A stretch of DNA of 64,000 nt from Combretum micranthum (taxonomy: Eukaryota; Streptophyta; Magnoliopsida; Myrtales; Combretaceae), in contig JAMXBD010000710.1 of assembly GCA_024138025.1 (NCBI GenBank), positions 310,001-374,000 of the forward strand, read 5' to 3'. Positions within the stretch are counted from its first letter, which is position 1; each line of letters opens with the position of its first letter. Below are positions 26,442 through 37,735 of this stretch, piece by piece. The notes below the pieces were generated by a model. That model was given only the letters and a program-made list of their open reading frames with translations, had not been told where the DNA came from and did no database searches. The position numbers were made by a program, and so were the translations under genes.

Positions 26442-27958
26442 GACCTAAGTCTACTTAGTATATATATGTATAACAATATAAACAAGTAAAAACAAATATT
26501 TAGAATATTTTGATTAATACCGGATGATTCTTAAAACTTTAAGATTAAGAAAAGATATTAGGTGTTAATCAAAGTTAGTATTAGTTAAATATTTGTTCTA
26601 AACAGATAAAATAGGTAAGAATGGAAATTGAAATAAACTAATTTCTTAAGTATTGTGACTCCTAAAAATAACAAAACAATTATGCGAGATAAAATAGGAG
26701 AAACACGACAACACTAAGTAATAATAATTACCAAAATATCGAGTCTAAGACACAAATCACATATAGGAATTTAGCTAGATTGTATTAATGAATATTTTGT
26801 CTTAAATAGGTGACTTTGACTCACTAGAGGATCTACCAGTGGATTACTACGATTGAGGCAGTATGAGTAGGTGAGCAATTCAGTCATATTTTACTGGTTG
26901 TGGTTGTAAATAGTCAAATATATAATGCAAGATAATCAAATGAATGTTTGCTGAAAGTATGATTTGATTTGAGTATATGATTGTTAAAATATCTTTATAA
27001 AAGCGATAATGCAATGATTGATGTTGTGCAGTAGTATAATGATGATTGTGTGTAATGTATGGTCACTTTGAAATTGATTAAGACTTATTGACTTAACAAA
27101 ATAATATGAACATGCATTGCACAAATTGTATTATTGCATATATGGTTGTGACAGCCTGTTACGTATTAATATTTCGGATCTCTGTTTTCGCTTGGTTGAT
27201 CTAATGTGTAAGTTCTTCCAAGGTTCTCTTTGGTCTGGCGGTCCTATGAGGAACTAAAAGGCATCGAAGAACGTCGCCCGTAGAATCGCTTTGAAAGGAT
27301 TAATACTTAGGGAGTTTCTAAGGGGATTGCAGGAGATGGTTTGTTTAATCAACTATATTCAAAGTGATAACCTTAAAACGAGAAATCGTTGATTCTCCTG
27401 TGTACTTAGTCTCTCCTGGGCAGGTGGGTCATTGAGTACTGGTTCTTCAACCCATTAAAAAGAGGGCGTAAATCTTTTTCCTATTTGGATTCTAGATCAT
27501 CCAAACTTGTATCTGTGCATATGGTTGAGTGCTTGCATTGCATATGATTTGTTAATGACTTGTGTGATGTACGGTATGTCTAGTCATTCACTGAGCTGTG
27601 GTTTCACTCATACTCCTACAGTCTTTTCAGGTTCATTTTACGACCCTGGTTAGTTACATCCAGGAATATGGCTCCGGTAAGAGCTTTGAAGCTAGAAGTC
27701 TATAGATATATTTGAATTTGATGGTTATGTACTATTAGATTAGATTATTTAGCTGTGTACTAAAAAGGAACTATATGGTTTGTAATAGTTTTGTAATGTT
27801 TATTCACTAAGTTACTTCTTTTAGATATTTGTTATTTCTTATCAAGCAACTAAAAAGATTCTGTTGTTTTGAAAACCTGTCATTCTCTGATGGTAATCTA
27901 GTGATAGTATTCAAGTGTAACTTGTTTACTACTACTAGGATACCCTCGGGGCGTGACA
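24467..27958 (+). repeat. 5' LTR (3492 bp) of the gypsy element
   Basis: It starts TGTAAACCCCGG and ends GGGGCGTGACA. It is a diverged direct copy of 28940-32442 along its full length. A TATATATATATG box at 25568-25579 is also kept in the other copy at the same relative place, so it is the likely LTR promoter. A GC-rich patch with repeated GCCGGC-like words spans about 26080-26345. An (AT)n tract lies at about 26394-26442. The 5-bp upstream flank is ATTAC. Confidence 0.85.
25568..25579 (+). promoter_or_regulatory. Probable TATA box of the 5' LTR
   Basis: TATATATATATG is conserved in both LTR copies (here and at 30077-30088), about 1.1 kb from each LTR start. It is followed by similar sequence in both (GAACAAA/AAACAAAC, TCCTCAAC). 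This is a plausible U3/R promoter, not a proven one. Confidence 0.45.
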
Positions 27959-27967
27959 GAATTTAGT

Positions 27968-27979
27968 TGGTATCAGAGC
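27968..27979 (+). other. Primer binding site (initiator Met tRNA) of the gypsy element
   Basis: TGGTATCAGAGC lies 9 bp after the CA end of the LTR at 27958. This is the usual initiator-Met primer site of plant LTR retrotransposons, and it shows that 24467-27958 acts as a 5' LTR. Confidence 0.85.
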
Positions 27980-28170
27980 GTGGTTGCTAGAATAAGAAAG
28001 ATAAATATGTGAAAGAATTGCATTTAGTGAATGTAGTAAATTAAATTTAGTTAGCACTCATTAGTAGTAGTTGGGTAGTTATGGGTAGAATTATACTGCA
28101 CAATTAGGAATAAAGTATGCGTGATTATTATTAATCATGCAAATTTTATTGTGTGTAGACTAATCCTGCT

Positions 28171-31100
28171 ATGTGTCATATTAGATGGGAGATCTTTAGT
28201 ATGCAGGAGGAGGAGACTTTGACAGATTATAGGCGCATATTACGAGTTCTGGTGGAGGACTTGTATTTGTGCGGGATTACCAAGACTTTGGAGGAGATTC
28301 TCAGTACTTGGAAGCGAGGATTATTGCCTTTGTTTAAAGGCTGGTTATTCTTGATGGAGCGGGCTTTTCCAGATAATGGATCAACTATAGAGACGCTCTA
28401 CAGATTTGAGAGACTGGTGATCCAGAAAGGAGGTGGTCTGGAGATTGACAACATAACATTTATGGTCTCATCCAGATCAGAGAGACCAGATCCCCCAGAT
28501 TTTAGAGTCTGGGTAGATATTGGCAAAGGAGCAGTCTATGCTCATGATATTAGACAGGATCATACCAGGGTGAGAGGCGATGCAGCCTATGATGATGACT
28601 TAATGCTTACCGGGTCAGCAGGTGCAGTCACTCCAGACGCATGTTGATGAGGAAACCGCCTATTATCCCTGAGATAGCAGGTGAGTTCCAGCGTCCTACT
28701 TCTATACAGGATCAAGTAGTACAGGAGACAGTTCAGACCACTGTCCACACGAGGAGTATCACCACAGAGCTGTTGGATGAGAGAGAAGGTAAGAGAAGAA
28801 GGATGGAGGCAGAGAAATATGTCTCAAATTTTAATTACGCTAGATGGATTGGATCAGCACATGGAGGGTGGATTGAGAGTGATATACCACCTAGAGCTGA
28901 GGGTGAGATGAGGCCGGTACCTAGAGGCATTAGGGTGATTGTAAACCCCGGGAATTTTTCACCTTAGTACCCGACTTTATAATAGATTGTATAAACTAGA
29001 TAATAGATTTAGATTCTGATTGAAGTCTAATAATAGAATAATATTTAGATTTTGGATAAATGAAAGATTTAGGAACCGAATAAAGAAATTCTTTGACCTT
29101 AGTTAATACCAAAAATGAGATTTTGTATCTTGAATAACTAATTCAAGATATGATCTAAAATTTAAACCCGAAAACCTAGTATACAAATAGAATTATATAG
29201 AAAACATGAATATAGAGATCAAATGATTGTTTTTTATCTCGATAATGATTCAAGACTAGAATAACGAGTAGTAATGAGTTTATATTTAGACTTAAACCCT
29301 AATTTCGAGATCCCTGGTTAAATTTAAAAGCTACTAATAATAATTTATGTTCAGTATTAAAACTAGAGATATATATATTATATATATATATAGTTTAATT
29401 TCTGTATTAAGTCCAATACTGTATAAATGATTATTTATGCTCCTAAACAGAAAACGATGACCCAAAAATGAACCGTTAAGATTTTAAATACACAACGAAA
29501 ACATAAACTGATGAATAACTCAAAATCTAGACTCCAAACAAATAATCGGATCAAGATATTGTTCTAAACCGAGTTTTCTTAAGCTATCGGAGCCTGAAAC
29601 AAAAATTGACCCAATGAGCTTAAGGAATCCAAATCGCGGGAGATAAAATTATACGAATAATTAACTACGTATATATATAACCCAAATTTGTATTATTTGA
29701 AAATCTAAGTGTTTTGTATAACTTTATACACATATTTTTATACAAAAACTTCCAAATATTAGCTAATTTATACCCGTAGAAGTCGTATAATTAACTCAAA
29801 ATTTAATTAAATAAATAAACTAATATATATACATTTTTGGGCTGCTGTTTTTTGGTGGGAAATGCGGCTGAGTTTAGGTGCAAGTTGAAGGAGAAGAAGA
29901 GAGCCGGATTTGATTCAATCATGCACCAAATTTTTCCACAAAAATCAACCACACAACCAATCACATGTTGCCAAGTCATTCAAGCATTAATTGGCTTGAA
30001 AATAACAGCAAGTTGAGACCAAAAATCGGAGAAAAACGAAGGAGAACAGCCGCAACTTCATTTCCCTTTCTTCTCCTATATATATATGTGTTTAAAGCCA
30101 TTAATGAAGAACAAACAAACTTCATAATTCCTCAACATCTTCCAGCACGGAATCACTCCCAAACAACAAACAAAATGAACTAGAAACAAAGAACAAACAG
30201 ATCATAACATCTAAACTCGGATCAAAGGAAAAACAAAGCCAAAAACCCTCAAAAAGGAGCTCAAAGGTAAGTTGAGGTAACTCGAGTTATTTTCGTCCAA
30301 ATCTAAGCTTTGTATTTGACTTATAATCATCTTAGGAACTTAATAAACATAATCACAAGCTTCGGATTGCATCAAACAAGCTCCAACAAGGTAAAACTTC
30401 AAAACCCTAGCTTTAAGTTTCAAGAATCGAAAGCTATATATTTATGTGTTTAAACGTGTTGAAAGTTATTATATATCCTTATATATGATATATGAACACT
30501 TAGAAGTAGTTTAAGTATGTTTTTTTAACGTGTAAAAATTAAAGAAAAAGAATCGAATCGAGGAGGAAGATAATGAACAGTGCAACACTGCCTCAAGGCC
30601 GGCAGTGTAAACGCTATACACCGGCGGCTTACATGGATAGGCCGGCGGCTTATAGGTGGCTTACACTCAAACAGAAGCTATGTAAAATAATTTTCACGTA
30701 AAAATTCAACGTAAGCTGGCTACCTGGAGATCTACGCCGGTGGCGTAGGACCGGCGTACGTTGAAAGCTGGCAGCTTTCAACACCGATGCACTCGATATA
30801 AAATTTTTTCTTTAAAATGATTTACACCGGCACCTGGAGATAGAGGCCGGCGGCCTTGAGCCGGCTTACAGTTAAAATTTCTCCAACGAAAGTTTTTCTG
30901 ACCTAAACCGAATTTATATATATATATATATATATAATATTTACTAAGTATATATGTATGTTATATAAATATGTATTAAATAGTGACTATAATACAAGTA
31001 TTTAAGTCTATTTAGAATTAATATCTATTAACTTTTGGAACCTTAGAATTAAGAAAATATTTAGTATTAGTTAAAGTATTATTAGTCTGATATTTGTTTT

Positions 31101-32541
31101 AACAAGATAAAATAGATAAGAATGGAAATGGAAATAAGTTAATTTCTTAGCAATATGACTTCTAAAAATAACTAAACAATTATGTGAGATAAAATAGGAA
31201 AAACATGACGATACTCAGCATAAATATCGAGTCTAGGACACTAATCACATATAGGACTTTAGTTAATTTGTATTAATGAATACTTTGTTTTAAATAGATA
31301 ACTTTGACTCATTAGAAGATCTACCAGTGGATTACTACGATTGAGGCAGTATGAGCAGGTGAGTAATTCAGTCATATTGTACTGGTTGTGATTGTAGATA
31401 GTCAATGTGTAATGCAAGATAAACAAATGAATGTCTGTTGAAAGTATGATTTGATTTGAGTGTATGATTGTTAAAATACCAGTATACAAGCGATAACGCA
31501 ATGGTTGGTGTTGTGCAGTAGTATAATGATGATTGTGTGTAATGTATGGTCACCTCGAAATTGATTAAGACTTTTTGACTTAACAAAATAATATGAACAT
31601 GCATTGCACGAATTGCATTATTGCATGTACGGTTGTGACAGCCTGCTACGTATTAATATTTCGGATCTCTGTTTTTGCTTGGTTGACCTAATGTGTGAAT
31701 CTTCCAAGGTTCTCTTTGGTCTGGCGGTCCTATGAGGAACTAAAAGGCATCGAAGAACGTCGCCCGTAGAATCGCTTTGAAATTATTAATACTTAGGGAG
31801 TTTTTAAGGGGATTGCAGGAGATGGTTTGTTCAATCAACTATATTCAAAGTGATAACATTAAAACAAGAAATCGTTGATTCTCCTATGTACTTAGTCTCT
31901 CCTGGGCAGGTGGGTCATTGAGTACTGGTTCTTCAATCCATTAAAAAGAGGGCGTAAATCTTTTTCCTGTTTGGATTCTAGATCATCCAAACTTGTATCT
32001 GTGCATATGATTGAGTGCTTGCATTGCATATGATTTGTTAATGACTTGTGTGATGTATGGTATGTCTGGTTATTCACTGAGTTGTGGTTTCGCTCATACT
32101 CCTACAATCTTTTTAGGTTTACTTTACGACCCTGGTTAGTTACATCCAGGAATATGGCTCCGGTAAGAGCCTTGAAGCTAGAAGTCTACGGATATATTTA
32201 AGTTAATGGTTGTGTACTATTAGAGTAGATTATTTAGTTGTATATTTCAAAGGAGCTATATGGTTTGTAATAGTTAGTAATGGTTATTCACTAAATCATT
32301 TCTCTCATATATTTTTTATTTCTTATCAAGCAACTTAAAAGATCCTGTTGTTTTGAAAACCTGTCATTCTCTGAAGGTAATCTAGTGATAATATTCAACT
32401 GTAACTTGTTTATTACTACTAGGGTACCCTCGAGGCGTGACAGTGATGGACACGGCCCTGACTCTAGCACCTCTAGGAGACGAGGGTGTGATGATTGAGA
32501 TTGATGACAGTAGTTCTGAGGGAGATGATGATTACCCTTGA
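28171..32541 (+). pseudogene. Extra gag-like ORF between primer site and gag, split by a solo LTR
   Basis: The first part (28171-28647, 158 codons) has a gag-like stretch (MQEEETLTDYRRILRVLVE, then TLEEILSTWKRGL). The second part (from about 28641, in another frame, so there is one frameshift) is basic/acidic and runs into the solo LTR at 28940. Beyond the LTR, the same frame resumes at 32443 and ends with an acidic tail (EIDDSSSEGDDDYP) and a stop at 32541. It lies 1.4 kb upstream of the regular gag once the LTR is discounted. I do not recognise a defined domain. It could be an extra ORF of the element or the gag of a separate non-autonomous copy. Confidence 0.5.
28940..32442 (+). mobile_element. 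Solo LTR (3503 bp) of the same gypsy family, inserted in the extra ORF
   Basis: It starts TGTAAACCCCGG and ends GAGGCGTGACA, like the LTR at 24467-27958. It is flanked by a perfect 5-bp target duplication, GTGAT, at 28935-28939 and 32443-32447. The interrupted reading frame continues in register when the LTR and one GTGAT are disregarded. No primer site follows its right end. These facts show a solo LTR formed by LTR-LTR recombination after an insertion, not the 3' LTR of the surrounding element. It has a TATA-like box at 30077-30088 and a GC-rich patch at about 30590-30880. Confidence 0.85.
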
Positions 32542-32858
32542 TTAGGCCCTCAGAAGAAGGGCAAGGGTCGTCTTCACCCCAGTCCCTGAGTCTGATTCTA
32601 GTATATGATGATGTTGTATTATCTGCTTATGATGACATGACAGGATGATATTAGTAGACTTTTGATGACATATATATGTATCTTTTGATGACTCTGATAG
32701 GAAGCTAAGTTACGGTAGTGCAATTTTTGGAAATGTATATAATGCACTAACCATGAAAAGCTCTGATGTATTTTGGTTATGTATATATATGTGTTGTATA
32801 TATATATGAATGACTTTGATGACTTTGATAAAGACGAGTGTGATCTGATTTAAGTAAT
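32542..32858 (+). other. Spacer between extra ORF and gag
   Basis: No reading frame of note. The stretch has repeated ATGATGA/TGATGAC words and two TATATATA tracts near 32785-32810. It is probably untranslated element DNA. Confidence 0.35.
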
Positions 32859-32876
32859 ATGTTTAATGTCAATAGA

Positions 32877-34274
32877 ATGCCAAGAGGAAGAAATAAAAGT
32901 AGAAATGCCAGAATTTCTGGAGATCTACCAATAGATGCTCCCACAACACCCCAAAATCGAATTGAGGATGTTTTACAAAGTCTTCAACAACAAAATGTCT
33001 TGATTTTGCAAGCTTTGCAAAATATGCAAGCCACAAATGTAGCACCACCTGTTGGAGCACCACCTGTTGGAGCACCAGCAATGACTCCACCAAATCTTAG
33101 AAGAAATGAAAGGCATACTCCATGGGTCAATTTCAGGAAAATGGACCAATGAACCCAAATGAGTCTGCTGCTGAGGTACAAGGACCGCCTCGATATGAAC
33201 AGGAATTGCCACTACTACCACCTTTATGTCCTCAGAGGAATTTGTTGCCGGAATTCATTAAGTGCAATAGATATTTTGAGGGAATACCGGGAAAGCTAGA
33301 AGAAGCTGAAGACTGGCTAGCTCAGATTGAGCGATCCTTTGATGTTTTCCAAGTACCTGAAGCTCTGAAAGTATCCTATGGGACTTATTTATTAAGGTTA
33401 AGAGCAAGGATATGGTGTGGAATTCGAAACAAAGAAGTTTGTCACCACCAATTACTTGGGAAATATTTAGATGGGAATTTTTGAAGGAATATTTTCCAGG
33501 CAGTCTAAAAGCAAAATATAGTATTGACCTGATGAATTTGACCCAAGGAGCTAAGACCATTGATGAATATGAACATGAGTTTAATCGATTATTACAGTTT
33601 GCTCCAGACGCTTATCGAGACAGTGATGAACTTAAGAGACAGACTTTCATGGCTGGACTTGAGCTTCATTTTCAAAGAAGACTTCCTGAATTTGAGGTTG
33701 ATAACTTTGCAGCTATGTTGGAAAAAGCTCGAATCATTGAACGAGCAAGAAAGTATGAAATTGAGAGGTATAAGAAGAAGGGAACTATGTTTGGGAAGAG
33801 AATGTATGACGGTTCTATGGCAAGTTCTGTGCCTAAGAAGGTTAAATTCTTCAAACCTTTCAATGTGAACAAAGGAGGAGTAATGGGGAAGAATAATGTT
33901 ACTTGTTGGAAATGTAAAGGTTCTCATTACCCAAGGCATTGCCCACAATTACAGAACAAATGTTATTATTGTGGGGAAAGTGGGCATATGATAAACGATT
34001 GTCCAAAAAGAAAAACTGCAACTTGCTTCGTATGCAATAAAGTTGGGCACATAGCAAAACTGTCCACAGAAAGCGAGTGTAGTAACTGGATCTTCACAAT
34101 CTAAAGGAGTGATTGGAGTCTCAGGATCAAAAAATGGGAATGCCAACAAAGCCAGTGCAATAGCCAGAGTTTTTGCCATGTATGGAAATCCTGTAGAGAA
34201 TGTGGAGATAGAGGAAGGAGACGAAGAAAATATTTGGGAGGTAGTTAATCCTGAAGAATATGGACTCATTGCAG
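32877..34274 (+). pseudogene. Ty3/gypsy gag (capsid and zinc knuckles), frameshifted
   Basis: It starts MPRGRNKSRNARISG, with a Gln-rich coil. The retrotransposon gag domain follows (EAEDWLAQIERSFDVF, then WEFLKEYFPGSL, then GAKTIDEYEHEFNRL). Near the C-terminus are zinc knuckles: CWKC...HYPRHC, a full CX2CX4HX4C (CYYCGESGHMINDC), and a third whose last Cys is lost to a frameshift. Breaks are seen near 33130, near 33417 (a TG duplication) and near 34057. Gag would form the particle and bind element RNA. Downstream it meets an intron-like segment before the protease. Confidence 0.85.
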
Positions 34275-34386
34275 GTATGTAACTACATATTTGTTTATTT
34301 AAAGTTATTAGACACAATCACAAATAGATGAGCAATAGAAGTCTATTAGAATTGAAAATAACATGAACTTAATATTTGATACTTAG
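34275..34386 (+). other. Intron-like 112-bp segment between gag and protease
   Basis: The gag frame runs up to GCAG at 34274 and is closed by a TAA just inside this segment. The segment begins GTATGT, is strongly AT-rich, has CTTAAT as a possible branch point near its end, and finishes TACTTAG. Disregarding it restores the gag to protease frame exactly (112 is not a multiple of 3). All of this matches a plant spliceosomal intron. It is inference until transcripts are seen; a chance insertion is the alternative. Confidence 0.5.
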
Positions 34387-34860
34387 GCTCAATTCAAGTA
34401 GGGGATCAGACTGCGTATGCTTTGTTTGATACGAGAGCAATGCATTCTTTCATAAATACTAGATTAGCAAGGCGTATAAGATTACCAATTGAAAGCATGA
34501 GTAAAGAATTGAGAGTTACTACACCAACTGGAGACTTAGTGGTAACACGGGAGATGATCAAGAGTTGTCCACTAAGGATTGGAGATCAAGAATCGATTTC
34601 TGATTTAATTCTGATAGAGATGCAAAAATATGATATTATTTTGGGTATGGTTTGGTTAATTGCTGTAAAAGCAAAAGTTAATTGCCATCTCAAAATAGTA
34701 TCTTTTGTCAATAATCAAGGAGAAAGAAAAGAATATAGAGGTGAGATACGCAAAGGAGTCGGAAATAGGATAACAGCAATTGAAGTAGAAAATGAAGAAG
34801 ATATGGAGATGGACGGTTGTATCCTTGGAGCAACTGAAGGTGAATCCAAGGAATTGGATA
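34387..34860 (+). pseudogene. Ty3/gypsy aspartic protease and linker
   Basis: The retropepsin-like stretch reads GDQTAYALFDTRAMHSFI at 34398-34451, where active elements of this group have DSGASHSFI or DTGASHSFI. The catalytic Asp (34428-34430) is kept but the following Gly is Arg, so the enzyme is expected to be dead. Downstream, YDIILGMVWL is the flap/C-terminal signature (usually MD(V)ILGMDWL). The part after about 34700 is an acidic linker to RT. Confidence 0.75.
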
Positions 34861-35875
34861 TTCATACCATTCGAACAGTGTGTGAATACTTAGATGTATT
34901 TCCAGATGAATTACCGGGATTACCCCCGCACAGAGAAGTGGAATTCTCAATTGATTTGATACCTGGAACCGAACCAGTATCAAAAGCTCCGTATTGTATG
35001 GCACTTGTGGAATTGAAAGAATTAAAGGTGCAATTACAAGAATTGTTGGACAAAGGATTTATCAGACCTAGTGTTTCACCTTGGGGAGCACCAGTGTTGT
35101 TTGTGAAGATGGATCAATGAGACTCTGTATTGATTATAGAGAATTAAACAGAGTGACGATCAAGAACAAATATCCATTACCCAAAATTGATGATCTCTTT
35201 GATCAGTTGAGAGGAGCAAAGGTATTTTCTCGAATTGATTTAAAGTCAGGATATCATCAAATCCGAATTAGAGTAGAAGATGTACCAAAGACCGCATTCC
35301 GAACTAGATATGGTCATTATGAATTTTTGGTCATGCCATTTGGATTAACCACTGCACCTACAGTTTTTATGGATATGATGAATCGTATCTTTAGACCTTT
35401 GCTGGATATCTGTGTGATTGTTTTCATAGATGATATACTTATATATTCGTCTAATGAAGAACAACATGATGGGAACTTGAGAAGTGTATTACATATATTG
35501 AGAAAACAATAAGTCGTATGCCAAATTGTCTAAGTGTGAATTTTGGCTTAGCAGTATATCATTTCTTGGACATATTGTTTCGGGAGAAGGAATATCAGTT
35601 GATCCTGCAAAAGTCAAAGCTATTGTGGAATGGAAAAGACCTGAAACTGTTACTGAAGTTAGGAGTTTCTTGGGATTGGCAGGATATTATCGGAAATTTG
35701 TGAAGGATTTCTCAAAGATTGCACGACCTTTGACTCAATTGACTCGGAAGAATGAGAAATTCAAGTGGAATGATCGATGTGAACAAAGTTTCCAAGAGTT
35801 GAAGAAAAGGTTAATATCAGCACCAATCTTGGTCTTGCCCAATGACAAGGATTTATATACTGTCTATAGTGATGC
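34861..35875 (+). pseudogene. Ty3/gypsy reverse transcriptase, two frameshifts
   Basis: Motifs in order are [89 protein letters not shown], and FIDDILIYS with both catalytic Asp residues at about 35424-35453. The thumb/connection motif [11 protein letters not shown], then [13 protein letters not shown], follows. Frames are broken near 35107 (bases lost between FVK and DGSMR) and near 35510. RT would copy the element RNA into cDNA. The order and wording are those of plant chromoviruses. Confidence 0.88.
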
Positions 35876-36171
35876 ATCTAGAAATGGATTGGGATGTGTG
35901 TTAATGCAAAATGGAAAAGTAATAGCATATGCTTCTAGACAATTTAAACCACATGAGATGAATGAAATTCAAGTGGAATGATCGATGTGAACAAAGTTTC
36001 CAAGAGTTGAAGAAAAGGTTAATATCAGCACCAATCTTGGTCTTGCCCAATGACAAGGATTTATATACTGTCTATAGTGATGCATCTAGAAATGGATTGG
36101 GATGTGTGTTAATGCAAAATGGAAAAGTAATAGCATATGCTTCTAGACAATTTAAACCACATGAGATGAAT
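35756..36171 (+). repeat. Exact 208-bp tandem duplication across the RT/RNase H junction
   Basis: Unit 1 is 35756-35963 and unit 2 is 35964-36171. They are identical base for base by eye, from GAAATTCAAGTGG to CATGAGATGAAT. As 208 is not a multiple of 3, the duplication shifts the frame and repeats the start of RNase H ([10 protein letters not shown]). Confidence 0.92.
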
Positions 36172-36567
36172 GACCCTACTCATGATCTAGAATTAGCTGC
36201 TATTGTTTTTGCACTCAAGATTTGGCGTCACTATTTATATGGGCAGAAATGTGAAATATATACGGATCACAAGAGTTTGAAGTATATATTTACACAAAAA
36301 GAGTTGAACATGAGACAAAGGCGATGGTTGGAATTAATTAAAGATTATGATCTTACCATTAATTACCATCCAGGTAAAGTAAATGCTGTAGCGGATGTAT
36401 TGAGCCGGAAAAGTTATGGAGAAGTGGCTTCAATATTAACGAAACAAAAAGAACTCATCAAAGAATTTGAGAGTTTAAACTTGGAATTTTCAATGCAAGG
36501 ACTGGAAGCTGAACTGGGAAATCTAATTTTGGAACCTACTTTGCTTCAGAGAATTAAAGAAGCCTAG
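35858..36567 (+). pseudogene. Ty3/gypsy RNase H, start duplicated
   Basis: The RNase H domain has the expected acidic residues in YSDAS, in [11 protein letters not shown] and in YTDHKSL, and ends ADVLSRK (usually ADALSRK). Its first part is present twice because of the 208-bp duplication. The second copy reads on through the domain to a TAG at 36565-36567. RNase H would remove RNA from the RNA-DNA hybrid during reverse transcription. Confidence 0.85.
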
Positions 36568-36939
36568 AAAGAAGATGTTGAAATTCAAGAGATTAAACAA
36601 GGAATATCTCAAGGAAAGTACAAAGATTTTCATGTGGATGAAGAAGAGGTATTAAGAATGAATAAAAGATTGTGTGTGCCCCATGATGAAAGCTTGAGGA
36701 AAGAATTAATGCATGAAGCACATTATTCTGGATATTCGATACACCCAGGAGAAACAAAGACATACCAAGAACTGAAAAGTGTGTATTGGTGGAATGAGAT
36801 GAAAAAGGATATTGCAGAATTTGTTGCTAAGTGTGACGTATGTTAAAGGATTAAAGCTGAACATAAAAAACCAGGTGGATTGTTGAAACCATTGCCAATA
36901 CCTGAACGGAAATGGGATCAGATTTCCATGGACTTTAGG
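36568..36939 (+). pseudogene. Ty3/gypsy integrase N-terminal fragment
   Basis: The HHCC zinc finger is present (HEAHYSGYSIHPG, then KCDVC). A stop (TAA at 36844-36846) replaces the usual Gln after CDVC. The text continues as far as the motif WDQISMDF and then turns into unrelated sequence near 36939. The DDE core is missing, so this is a 3' truncated pol. Confidence 0.8.
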
Positions 36940-37580
36940 GGTGGTGGTTGATCTTTTGATTGTCTTTTGGTTTTTTCCTTTGTTTAAAGGATCACTAGGA
37001 AGAAAATTTACTCTTTTTTTATCTTTTTATGCTATAAGGTATTTAGTATTTTTTTTCCCACATGACATGAGCTAGTAGGTCATGAATGTTGCACCAAACT
37101 CAATATAGATTTGGTTATTGGTGCTCAATTAATCTAGCCTTTGAATTTCTATTTGTGACATGTGGAGAGATTTTGATAGAAGAATGATCTTTGTGACGTG
37201 AGGATGTGTTAGGTGGTGTCTTTTTATCTTTGTGAGATTTTCTTCATCGGCCTTTGCTTATATAAACCAATTGAGTACAATTTTACTAACATTCACATAT
37301 CGTATCTCCTCATTTAGATTAGAATCTTGTTTTGGTTTTCTTATGGATTTTTAAGAGATATAATCTTTATGAGAGTGGGAATGACTTTATTCATCCCTAG
37401 CCCTACTCCCTCCATATAGGCAGTGCTGTGATTAATGATGTCTAAGAGTAGCTTGTCGATTGTTGAAGTTAATGAAAGAGGCATAGAAACATGATGATAG
37501 GAGGAATGATCTTACATCACAGAGTAGACCCTATGACTTAAATCAAAGTAAGTATAGATAGAAGTGAAAGAAAAAAAAAT
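36940..37580. other. Intergenic DNA after the truncated pol
   Basis: No gene or repeat structure recognised. It is T-rich in its first third. It does not look like the missing part of integrase or an LTR. Confidence 0.35.
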
Positions 37581-37735
37581 GGGAAATTGCTAATTAACAT
37601 CCCCACCCCAAATTTTAACTTAAGTGCGGATTCACTTTATGAACTTTCAAAGTAAGTTTTTTGATCCCTTAAACTTTCAAAAATCGGTACACTTAACATT
37701 TTTTATTAAAACAAAACCGAGGGATCCTTCAAGAA
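37581..37735. repeat. TIR-like block, MITE/MULE family also at 45010-45220
   Basis: The sequence begins GGGAAATTGC and contains CTTTCAAAGTAAG and CCTTAAACTTTCAA. These match, in reverse complement, the right part of 45060-45220 (AAACTTTCAAAGTGAG, CCTTAAACTTTCAA). The 9-bp flanks of the two blocks do not match, so a single 7.6-kb element between them is not supported. They are more likely separate members of one family. Confidence 0.4.

Larger units (their letters stand above)
24467..36939 (+). mobile_element. Decayed Ty3/gypsy (chromovirus, Tekay-like) element, 3' end missing, with nested solo LTR
   Basis: The order on one strand is 5' LTR (24467-27958), primer site (27968-27979), a gag-like extra ORF, then gag, protease, RT, RNase H and the zinc-finger part of integrase, ending abruptly near 36939. 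The 3' LTR, the integrase core and any chromodomain are missing. The RT text ([32 protein letters not shown]) is of plant chromovirus type, and long LTRs are known in the Tekay clade. A second LTR of the family at 28940-32442 is a later insertion. That the gag-pol part belongs to the same copy as the 5' LTR is inferred from order and strand; it could be an adjacent relic. Confidence 0.65.

Noticed and set aside
24467..32442. A simple element with 5' LTR 24467-27958 and 3' LTR 28940-32442
   Set aside because: The outer flanks differ (ATTAC and GTGAT), while GTGAT flanks the second LTR itself and the ORF resumes after it. A nested solo LTR explains the data better.
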